From Cyrtodaria siliqua (Eukaryota > Mollusca > Bivalvia > Adapedonta > Hiatellidae), in the NCBI GenBank assembly GCA_037043455.1, contig JAWPHD010006810.1:74649-138648 (forward strand): a DNA stretch of 64,000 bases, given 5' to 3'. The notes below the pieces were generated by a model. That model was not told the DNA's origin, searched no databases, and saw nothing but the letters and a program-made list of their open reading frames with translations. Position numbers and translations under genes: made by a program. Below are positions 55,317 through 64,000 of this stretch, piece after piece; the first letter of the stretch is position 1, and each line of letters opens with the position of its first letter.

Positions 55317-57696
55317 AGTAATTATACTACTTTGGATATTGAAAGTAATGCTTTTCTACTTTAAGTTGCTAATGTTTCTTGAGCCTTTGTCCATATTAGT
55401 TTTGGTTTCATATAAAGACCCATGTATTTATAACATGAAACAGTTTCAAGCTGATCACCATTGTAAGACCATGTTTCGTTACCTCTCAAATACCCACCAT
55501 TTCTGAAAACTATGACTTTTGTCTTCCTATGATTTATTGACATACATGTGTGATTACAAAAAATAGAAATTACATTTATTTGTGATTGAAATTGTCTGAC
55601 AGTATCTGCACAGTTGGCCATGTCGTCAGCATAACGAAGTGCAAAGATAACATCAGCTTCATCAGATACATGAATACCAGTATCGCAAGTGTGCAAAAAT
55701 GTGTATAACAATCAGTACGAAATCATGCTGCCAATAGTTTTAGAAATGTTTCACCTACTCCCTTTCTTATAAGGCTATTGAACAGTTCGGTATGATTTAT
55801 CTTATCAAATGCCTTTGAAAAGTCCACAAACAAACTATAAAAACGACATCCTTCTTTACTTATATACTTTTGAATAATGGCCTGAAGGTTAAATAAACTA
55901 TCAATTGTAGAATAGCTTTGCCTGAATCCTGAATCAATTTTATTATAATTTTCTGCCCAACTTATTAATCTATTGAACATCATTCCAGTTAGAACTTTAT
56001 TTAAGGTATCGATTATTGAGATTCCACGGCAATTATTAGGATCGCTGTGCGATCCCGATTTGTGAAATGGACATTAAATACTCTGTCCCAAATGGACGGA
56101 AAAGTACCAGTTTCAAGAATTCTATTATATAACGGTAGAAGAATCGGTGATATATCAGTTAAAGTTTATTTTATCATTTCTGCTAATACATCGCTAGGTC
56201 CTGTAGATTTGCCTAATTTTAAATCATCCACACCTTTTTTCAATTATGCTGTCGAGAATGGGTCTCATTTTCTCGTAATAAGTTAGTTACTTGCTCAGCA
56301 TTTTCGACATTATTGCAATATAATAAGTTTTTAAAATGATCGAAACACACATGTTTTGCTATCTTATCTGTTGTTGATTGTGTTTCTTTAAACCTAAATT
56401 TGTTCACGGTCTGCCAAAATTATTTAGTGTTCGTTCTGGATTCAAGAACTCTTGTCTTTACTTTGAATGAAGTTCGTTTTGTTTTTGTGTGCATGTGTAT
56501 TTAAATCTGTTTTTACAATTTTGATAAACTAAATTTTCCCGGGTACTATCTGATCTATAAATTCGCACATTTCTATATTTTCTTGTTTCAAGTTATCCCA
56601 TGTAGCATCCCACTACGCTGGTTGGGTTAGCCTGTTGATTACATCTTTCATATCTCTAACAATATTTCTAAATGTATTAACAAAATCGTCCTTTTAATTA
56701 TCTTTCCATTTGAATCGTTTGAAGAAAGGTGAGGTTTCATTTTCATTGTTGGTGTTATTATTTCCGATAATGTTGTTTTCAAAGGATAATTTAAACAGCA
56801 AAGGAAAATGATCAGATTCTCTTCTATCACCAATATCAAAAATATGAGAAATATGAGAAATCTGAGACATGGAAATAAATTTAAAGATGCAATAACATAA
56901 TCTATTAGACTATGACCATCATTTTGCAGTGGATGCAAAATTACCTTCTTTATCATTATATAATCGTCCGTTAAGGATATATATACCAAATGTTTTACAC
57001 AACTCTATGAGAGAGTTAATTTAAACAATATTTTATTCAAGTACTGAATGGGATTGGACAACAGGCAATGCCTATGTAAGACCTCTCCCGAAATGAGAGA
57101 GTTGCCAAATGCATTATTAATAAGATCTTTTGAGTTCCTATACATCATGAACAAATCGTTTTCAAATAACACATCATCATGGAAAATATAATCAAACGTA
57201 TCCTCCTCAACTATATCTTGCAATAAACCACATCTTGCATTAAAATCACCAGCTAAAATAAGCTCACCATCTGGAAATTCTAGTATAACTTCCAATCATT
57301 TTTTTCCGAACAGTTCTACACCACTAGATTCACCATTTGCATCATAAATTGATGACCCTTCAGGCGATATATAAACAAAGCACTCTATAATACTATAATC
57401 AATATTTAGCATTTTACCATTAATTCTTAGAAATACACAATTAAGTATTTTGTCAAATATACGTTCAATCATACCATTTTCTATAAGGTTTGATTTAACA
57501 AAAAACATGACGCCACCTGAAAAACGCCCTTAAAACAATGATAACCGTTAAGAAAATCTTTGAATTCATCTTCAGTTTTCGACCATGTTTCATTGAAAGC
57601 ACAAATACTAAACGATTTTAAGATATTTAAGAATTCATTATTACACTCGTATTTTAAAATACCTTGAATATTCCACGATAGTACATTAATATCCAT
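55317..57696 (-). pseudogene. LINE ORF2 (endonuclease and reverse transcriptase), right flank of the Maverick
   Basis: Minus-strand frames, heavily shifted, give in order: endonuclease start 'DINVLSWNIQGILKYE' with 'AFNETWSK', 'CFVYISPEGSS' and 'GELILAGDFNARCG', then 'SLIDYVIAS' and 'RRESDHFPL'. The reverse transcriptase has 'SGFRQSYSTIDSLFNLQ', 'FVDFSKAFDKINH' and active site 'RYADDMAN'. The last readable part is 'KLIWTKAQETLAT' then 'SRKALLSISKVV', ending at the Maverick border. The continuing C-terminal part is at 35132-35579, with about 150 codons absent. It is a different family from the LINE at 26741-30240. Confidence 0.85.
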
Positions 57697-57713
57697 ACAC
57701 TTTTCAGCATAAT

Positions 57714-58560
57714 TTATGTATACTCTTTGTATATATACGGACCTTGACCGTGACCCTTACTATTACATTTCACAACATCATTACTCTCTGAGTCGAACAC
57801 AAAGTATTCACCGTTTACAACTAACTTATCATAACGAAAGAAAGCACGATTGCCCTTGGCAATCTCTCTAGACAGAAACGGTCTCAAATCATTTCTAGCC
57901 TTAGAAACTCGACTAGGGAAATCTTCAGGAACATGACTATTGTTTCTAAGGGTACACTCAGTTACCATTTCGCGCCTTATGTCATCGTCTGCAATGGGGT
58001 TGTTCTGTTCATCATTCTGTTTGCGTAATTGTTCATTTAATTCTCTTCGTTTAAACCTGTATTGTTCTTTATAAAACGAGAATTTGACGATTATTGGTCT
58101 GGGTGATTATCTGCCTGGTAAACGATGACCTCTTTCGATCTTTATTTCTTATTTCTATTTTATTTAGATCTAAATATTGCTCACTAAAGCTTCGAACTTT
58201 GACGTCTGCGTCGTCCCATGATTCATTCACATTTTCACGGATACCAAATATTTTTAAATTTTCACGTCGCGATTGACTTTCTAACCGCTCGCATTTGTCT
58301 TCGCTTATTTTCAATCGATCTTCCAGTTTACTCATGCTATCCGACATTTCTTGCATAGACTTTTGCAATGAGTCATAATTTCCTTCTCAATTTTTATTTG
58401 ATTGTTTAACTTCATTTAGTGATTTTCTCAAAATCTTCAAATCTATTTTCCATCCGTTTAACGCTACGTTGGATGTCGAGCATGATTTTAAGCATTGCGC
58501 TATTATTGTTGGATGTTTCATTCAAACTGCTTGTATTGGGATCTAGATGACACACAGGCA
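57714..58560 (-). pseudogene. LINE ORF1, L1-ORF1p-like
   Basis: 58368-58069 encodes a coiled coil ('MSKLEDRLKISEDKCERL') followed by the start of an RRM-like domain ('RRENLKIFGIRENVNESW', 'DDADVKVRSF'). 57968-57714 encodes the C-terminal part ('RNDLRPFLSREIAKG', 'FFRYDKLVVNGEYFVFD'). Single-base frameshifts separate them. The order coil, RRM-like, C-terminal domain is that of nucleic-acid chaperone ORF1 proteins. It ends 18 bases before ORF2. Confidence 0.75.
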
Positions 58561-58627
58561 TCTGAATAACGATGTTGTTGTTCGATACCTTGCTCTAGTG
58601 TGGCTGGTGGATTTCGTAACCAAGCGT

Positions 58628-58897
58628 TTATTTGTGGTTGTCCGTAATCGTTATATGTAGTCGAAGGCTGCGGTTGGAATAGATCTGGGATGTAGTCGAA
58701 GTTGAACCACTTCTAAGAGATATTGGCCCCCTGTCGCTGCTGGTATTGCTACCACGTTCTCGAGCACCTGAGCCTGAATCTCGTTTTGGTGGTCCGGGAT
58801 TTGTCTCAACACACTGTGCTGCTAGCATAAAGAAAAGAGAAACCCGAATGGAGAGTGCGATATATTTCAACCTCAGCGTGAGTTGGTGAAGTTTCAC
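58628..58897 (-). CDS. LINE 5' ORF with a 2A-like sequence
   Basis: 89-residue ORF at the 5' end of the LINE. It starts MKLHQLTLRLKYIA. A hydrophobic stretch 'VSLFFMLAAQ' leads into 'CVETNPGPPKR' at 58790-58813, the 2A-type ribosome-skipping signature ([D]VExNPG|P) known from APE-type LINEs. The residue before VETNPGP is Cys, where active 2As usually have Asp. A Ser/Arg-rich low-complexity tail follows and then a frame break before ORF1. The upstream part could also act as a signal sequence, as proposed for some 2A-like peptides. Confidence 0.7.
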   Translation of the reverse strand: MKLHQLTLRLKYIALSIRVSLFFMLAAQCVETNPGPPKRDSGSGARERGSNTSSDRGPISLRSGSTSTTSQIYSNRSLRLHITITDNHK

Positions 58898-60278
58898 TTT
58901 CAGTGGTTGAGAGTGGCACCCTTAAGTGGTTGAGAGTGGCACCCGATTCTACTTCTCCAAGTGTCAATAGTAAAGTTTGTATTTTCAGTATGCTGTTAGA
59001 AACAAAGGTTCACAGTTCATTGACCATCATTGTAAATGTAAGAGGCTCGGTATCTATAATAGTTCAAATTTGTATAGCAATGCTCGTTATCGATCGCTCA
59101 TAATACTGTCCGTGCAGTACTGCACTGTTCGATTAACCTTGAGTAACAATAGCGTTTGGGCTATATAGTGGTTATCCAACATTTTCCGATATGGCTTGTT
59201 CACTATAGGTTTACCACCACTAATTACATGTAAGCCTCCGAGCAATCAATGAAAACAGCTGTACATTGACCTGTTTAGTAAACAAACAATAACTTTCTTA
59301 CATGTCTTGTGACCCCACCTTTTCTGGGGATTTTTCAAGCGGAAAATTAGTTTTCTATATGACCATTACACTGCTGCATTATCCATACTTGAAGTTAATT
59401 TGTAGCAAATCATTAATATTTCACATTTTAACTTTGGTGTCTATGGGGAAAATAATTAGTGGTTCCATACCATTAGTGGTATATTCCTCTCTGCATACCC
59501 AACCCATCAGTAAATGCATGAAAAGTTAATCAGTTAAACTACACAAATTGCACAGTATTGTCAACATAAAACACTTCCACCGAGTATTCATACCAGTTTT
59601 AGTGACACTATAACTACCCAAAAAGTTGGCTTTTGATGCATCAAATATATTTTTTAAAGTCGCAGAACTTTCGCCTGTTGTTTACTTTCTAGGAGGCTCT
59701 ACAGAGAGCGGTCTTACGTGAGCCAATACCTTTCAAGTTTCATACATACACACGCATTTTGGGGTTAAATCACGCTCAGACGCATACCTTCTTAGAAGTT
59801 CTCACGCATTCTGAACATTTTACCAATTTATGTTTAGTCGGTCTTTTTTTTCTTTCTTTTTTTTAATAATAAAAATAGCAAAAAGAACATTTGTTATTCA
59901 CTTCAAAACAACAAATATCCTCCATGTACTTTTGCATAAACACAACTTTCTTATGAATCGTACAATGTATGTAATTATGTGTGATTAGCTCGGCATACAT
60001 TTATCACATAACATGTATTCTGAAAGTGCAATAAAGCCATGACTTATTTCTTGTAATACCCTAGTGTATTACAGATGCAACTAGGGACCGAATCACTGTG
60101 TTTGTATGCAGTAAAATATTCAATCCCAATTGTTTGCACGGTATATCATACGGTGCTTTCAGACACGTTAACTATTTATCATTGTTTGAAATCTTACTTC
60201 ATAAAATGCATGTTAGTAACGTTAAATTGATGTCGCATTATTTGTAGGGCGAAAGCATTTACAGCCGCGTAATGTAGC
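58898..60278. other. LINE 5' end, then no gene recognised
   Basis: A 20-base direct duplication 'gtggttgagagtggcaccc' (58904 and 58928) marks the probable LINE 5' end. The rest to 60278 is AT-rich with short ORFs only. Confidence 0.5.
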
Positions 60279-60340
60279 GACGTCATGTAAACAACAAAAA
60301 GACGTCATGATTTCTTTAACAAATTGCCGCCGTATATAAG
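60279..60340 (+). promoter_or_regulatory. Promoter-like cluster: two CRE-like sites and a TATA box
   Basis: GACGTCAT occurs at 60279-60286 and 60301-60308, and TATATAAG at 60333-60340, giving two CREB/ATF-type sites 22 bases apart and a TATA box 25 bases further. Initiation would be near 60365. No downstream exon is recognised before the repeat element at 60380, so it may be a fortuitous or relic promoter. Confidence 0.35.
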
Positions 60341-60659
60341 GTAAAACTAGAAATTGTTATTGTCCATGGGACAAAAACGTATGGCTCCCCCACTCGCCCG
60401 AACAGGCATAATTGACGACTCTAGGCCCAACCGTTCTCTATTGATCTGAGATCGTTTTGATATTCAATATCCCTGTGACTGAATGTACTATCTGTATCAG
60501 TAAGGCCACATCAAAAAATATGTGTGGTTCAGGTAACCCGACCGAAAATTAAAAAAAAAAAAATTTTTTTTTTTAAAAAGTCAATAAAAATTAAAAAAAA
60601 TCAAAATAAATAATTTAAAAAAAATTAAAAAAAAAAAAAAATTAAACAAAAAGAAATTC

Positions 60660-62475
60660 AACAGGGGTCATCTACTGGTCATGAACAACCATCCTTCCAA
60701 GTTTGATGACCCTAGGTTCAACCATTCTCTAGTTATTGATCGGACATAGTTTTGATCGTGAAGGTCCCCGCGACCTTGACCTTTGATCTAGTGACCCTCA
60801 AATTAATAGGGGTCGTCTACTGGTGATGACCAACCATCCTTCCAAGTTTGAGGACCCTAGGTCCAACCATTCTCTAGTTATTGATCGGACATCGTTTTGA
60901 TAGTCAATGTCACCGCGACCTTGACCTTTGACCTAGTGACCCCAAAATCAATAGCGGTCATCTACTGGTCATGACCAACCATCCTTCCAAGTTTGAGGAC
61001 CCTAGGTCCAACCATTCTCTAGTTGTTGATCGGACATCGTTTTGATAGTGAAGGTCCCCGCGACCTTGACCTTAGACCTAGTGACCCCAAAATCAATAGG
61101 CGTCATCTACTGGTCATGACCAACCATCCTTTCAAGTTTGAGGACCCTAGGTCCAACCATTCTCTAGTTATTGATCGGACATCGTTTTGATAGTCAATGT
61201 CACCGCGACCTTGACCTTTGACCTAGTGACCCAAATCAATATGGGTCATCTACTGGTCATGACTAACCATCCTTCCAAGTTTGAGGACCCTAGGTCCAAC
61301 CATTCTCTAGTTATTGATCGGACATCGTTTTGATAGTCAATGTCACCGCGACCTTGACCTTTGACCTAGTGACCCCAAAATCATGAGGGCTCATCTACTG
61401 GTCATGACCAACCAACCTTTCAAGTTTGAGGACCCTAGGTTCAACCATTCTCTAGTTATTGATTGGACATAGTTTTGATCGTGAAGGTCCCCGCGACCTT
61501 GACCTTTGATCTAGTGACCCCAAAATCAATAGGGGTCATCTACTGGTCATGACCAACCATCCTTCCAAGTTTGAGGACCCTAGGTCCAACCATTCTCTAG
61601 TTATTGATCGGACATCGTTTTGATAGTCAATGTCACCGCGACCTTAAACTTTGACCTAGTGACCCCAAATCAATAGGGGTCATCTACTGGTCATGACCAA
61701 CCATCCTTCCAAGTTTGAGGACCCTAGGTCCAACCATTTTCTAGTTATTGATCGGACATCGTTTTGATAGTGAAGGTCCCGCGACCTTGACCTTTGACTT
61801 AGTGACCCCAAAATCAATAGGGGTCATCTACTGGTCATGACCAACCATCCTTCCAAGTTTGAGGACCCTAGGTCCAACCATTCTCTAGTTATTGATCGGA
61901 CATCGTTTTGATAGTCAATGTCACCCCGACCTTGACGTTTGACCTTGTAAACCCAAAATCAATAGGGGTCATCTACTGGTCATGTCCAACCATCCTTCCA
62001 AGTTTGAGGAGCCTTGGTCCAACCATTCTCTAGTTATTGATCGGACATCGTTTTGATAGTGAAGGTCCCCGCGACCTTGACCTTTGACCTAGTGACCCTA
62101 AAATCAATAAGGATCATCTACTGGTCATGACCAACCATCCTTCCAAGTTTGAGGACCCTAGGTCCAACCATTCTCTAGTTATTGATCGGACATCGTTTTG
62201 ATAGTCAATGTCACCGCGACCTTGACCTTTGACCTAGTGACCTTTGACCAAATCAATAGGGGTCATCTACTGGTCAATGACCAACCATCTTTCCAAGTTT
62301 GAGGACCCTAGGTCCAACCATTCTCTAGTTATTGATCGGACATAGTTTTGATAGTCAATGTCACCGCAACCTTGACCTTTGACCTAGTAACCCCAAAATC
62401 AATAGAGGTCATCTACTTGTCATGACCAACCATCCTTCCAAGTTTGAGGACCCTAGGTCTAACCATTCTCTAGTT
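60660..62475. repeat. 145-bp tandem array, about 12.5 units, two alternating variants
   Basis: Unit: ggggtcatctactggtcatg ... ccaaccatccttccaagttt ... gaccctaggtccaaccattc ... gaccttgacctttgacctag. Variant B has 'gtgaaggtccccgcg' and variant A 'gtcaatgtcaccgcg'. Their order is B A B A A B A B A B A A, so the array is mainly a dimeric higher-order repeat of about 290 bp. Six units carry tgacctttgacct exactly, the complement of a perfect DR1 nuclear-receptor site. Confidence 0.92.
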
Positions 62476-62538
62476 ATGTGACACAGACCTACAGACACGC
62501 AGACACGCAGACAAACAGACAGAAAGCACAAACTCAAT

Positions 62539-62586
62539 ATGGCTCCCCTACCACACTTTGTGTGGGGGAAAGTGTGGGGGAGCCAT
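62539..62586. repeat. Terminal hairpin of the 145-bp-array element
   Basis: atggctcccc-ta-ccacact pairs with agtgtgggggagccat across a 13-base loop. The hairpin ends at the element's right border. Confidence 0.8.
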
Positions 62587-62887
62587 AATGATAACATTAA
62601 AGTGAAACTTTCACGTCGTAGGTGTGTTATGAGATGAACAGAATCTTACATTCGTGACTGGGTATTATTGTCTTTAATAAACTCAATAATGCACTGTCAC
62701 TCATATAAGATCTTCTGTATAGACATTTTCGGTAAGACTGTCAACAGCAACATGTTTATTTTATCATAAACAAACACATTCATTTGCTTCCTTTGATTTG
62801 GATTTTGATGTATATCTTTATACGGCACACAGTCATGTAGCATGAAATTCTTTCACAAGTCTATGATGCCCATTACATGTTACTTAC

Positions 62888-63076
62888 TGCTTTCCCTTTT
62901 CCTTTAATTTAGACACTAGTATGTCACAAATGTCTGTATCGTATTTCTTGTAGCCTGCAGTTTTAATGCATTCGGTAAACATCTTTGTACAGGCTTTTGT
63001 TGTCAATTCCGAGTTTGTGCAGTACTCCTGGAACTTTAGAACCAAGTCGTCTGATGCACCCGCCATTTTGATGTAT
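62888..63076 (-). CDS. Probable p25-alpha/TPPP-family exon
   Basis: On the minus strand a 3' splice site (tattttaacttttctag) is followed at 63076 by a short leader and ATG at 63066. The frame encodes 59 residues and ends at a strong 5' splice site (aagca|gtaagt). The sequence 'ASDDLVLKFQEYCTNS', 'TKMFTECIKTAGYKKYDTDI' and 'LVSKLKEKGK' resembles the N-terminal part of the p25-alpha domain of TPPP proteins, which bind and bundle microtubules. The match is from memory and not exact. Remaining exons would lie to the left, beyond the repeats, and were not found. Confidence 0.5.
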
Positions 63077-63089
63077 CTAGAAAAGTTAA

Positions 63090-64000
63090 AATACTATATA
63101 AATGGTCATTTTTAAAGGAAATACTTGCCTGGATTGTATCGAAGAGATGGGTGTGCAAGATGACAAGAGCGTACTAGAATATGTTGCATTTTCTTTTGGC
63201 AGAAGCGTACACTGGCACTTGAGCCGCAAAAATTCTAAAAAAATTACGATACCCCTACTATCTATATAACACATGGTAGTGAAGCTTGTTTGACACCAAG
63301 TGGTCCAACCTCGTTTCGAAATCTGAGTCTTTGTCAAATTACCGAATTGATTCAAATCCCATGTATCACAGTATATGCACAGCTCGTACAAAAATCAGTC
63401 TGTGGAGAGAAAATAAAGTAAAATCGCCGATTGCTACAATTACAACATTTCCTACATATGGAACTGGACCACTATTAATTTCCCCATAGACTTAAATTAT
63501 AGCCTAAAATGGTGTCACACATGCCATCATACTCCGTCATACTTGAAACTGTCAGTAAACAATCTTCAAAGCCAGCACAACACAGACATAGCAAAAAATC
63601 AAGCTCCATTTCGGCTTGCAACTTCAGAATTTTGCTCAAAGTGAAAGTAGGTATCGATTATGACCCATTCAGGTCAAATCTGATGAAGAACACAAACAAA
63701 TCTTACCTCACAAATAGTAGTGCCATTCACTTCTCTCAGCTCTGATTAACCTGATTCTTGCAGCAAAACATCTGGGAATCTACTCAAATCTACTCTCTAC
63801 ACACAAATATTAATCTACACTACCTGTGCAGTGCACTTTCGTTCACACAGCATCTCAAATAACACTACTGTCAACTGTATATGGGACTACTTTCGGCAAA
63901 TACCATTTTGACCCCCTTGTTCCCGGTCCAAGTCCTAATGCCCTAGATTTGGTTTAAAAAGAATTTATAATTACATGTGAGTATCAACTTACATGTAAAC
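63090..64000. other. Upstream/intronic sequence of the candidate TPPP gene
   Basis: AT-rich with short unsupported ORFs on both strands. No first exon, promoter or repeat could be assigned. The 5' untranslated exon implied by the splice acceptor near 63077 should lie here or further right. Confidence 0.4.

Larger units (their letters stand above)
60380..62587. mobile_element. Nonautonomous element with short inverted ends and a 145-bp array core
   Basis: The left end TATGGCTCCCCCAC (60380) is repeated inverted at the right end (GTGGGGGAGCCATA, ending 62587). Inside are an A/T homopolymer tract (60545-60650), the 145-bp array and a terminal hairpin. Bivalve 'pearl'-type and Helitron-like elements are known to carry tandem cores of this kind; I cannot assign the class because no replication-initiator gene or target duplication is visible. 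Confidence 0.6.

Noticed and set aside
35574..55322. Target site duplication of the Maverick
   Set aside because: Left flank (gctacacc) and right flank (agtaat) do not match at any border choice within a few bases.
60541..60660. Poly(A)/poly(T) tract as the tail of a processed retrogene
   Set aside because: A-runs and T-runs alternate, no gene body lies beside them, and they fall inside the 145-bp-array element.

Overview
The window looks like a piece of a bivalve mollusc nuclear genome (inference). It is AT-rich and has almost no host exons. It is packed with minisatellites, SINE-like and LINE elements, and it carries bivalve-style dispersed tandem repeats (about 145 bp and about 165 bp units beginning 'ggggtcatctactgg' and 'gggccataactc'). 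No rRNA, tRNA gene or CRISPR array was found.

Layout. 1-12,640: a 37-bp minisatellite present in two near-identical blocks 6,777 bp apart. The second block holds a complete-ended mariner element (10,097-11,428). The first block ends in a truncated copy that is full of error-like single-base insertions. Between the blocks lies a broken DIRS-type retrotransposon with an intact gag ORF. 12,640-18,600: old duplications with relics of C2H2 zinc fingers, a G-rich tract, a deleted Ty3/gypsy element with a probable 3' LTR, and one good candidate host exon. 18,870-24,080: a 34-bp satellite, a SINE, a LINE remnant and AGC/AGT-rich repeats. 24,215-33,120: a 63-bp (3 x 21) satellite split by a 3,500-bp 5'-truncated LINE with a perfect 10-bp target site duplication. 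33,185-34,680: bivalve-type tandem repeats.

The main find is at 35,580-55,316: a 19.7-kb Maverick/Polinton, a virus-like DNA transposon, bounded by terminal inverted repeats of about 215 bp. It is inserted in ORF2 of a LINE. The LINE's 5' two-thirds lie to the right (55,317-about 58,960) and its 3' end to the left (about 34,880-35,579). Leftward genes are an unknown ORF, an integrase with chromodomain, a parvovirus-like phospholipase A2, an adenain-like protease, a glycine-rich virion protein, the major capsid protein, a small virion protein, a penton-like protein, a fibre-like coiled coil and a truncated packaging ATPase. Rightward genes are a basic protein, a coiled-coil protein, a membrane protein, protein-primed DNA polymerase B (carrying a MITE) and a terminal coiled-coil protein. 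A zinc-binding protein gene runs leftward between them. Only four ORFs are intact. Almost every gene has the same promoter-like signal, TCTAAY followed by a TATA-rich stretch, 15-19 nt before its ATG.

55,317-64,000 holds the 5' part of the LINE (with a 2A-like motif), a promoter-like site, a 2.2-kb element built of a 145-bp array that carries nuclear-receptor DR1 sites, and a probable p25-alpha/TPPP exon on the minus strand.
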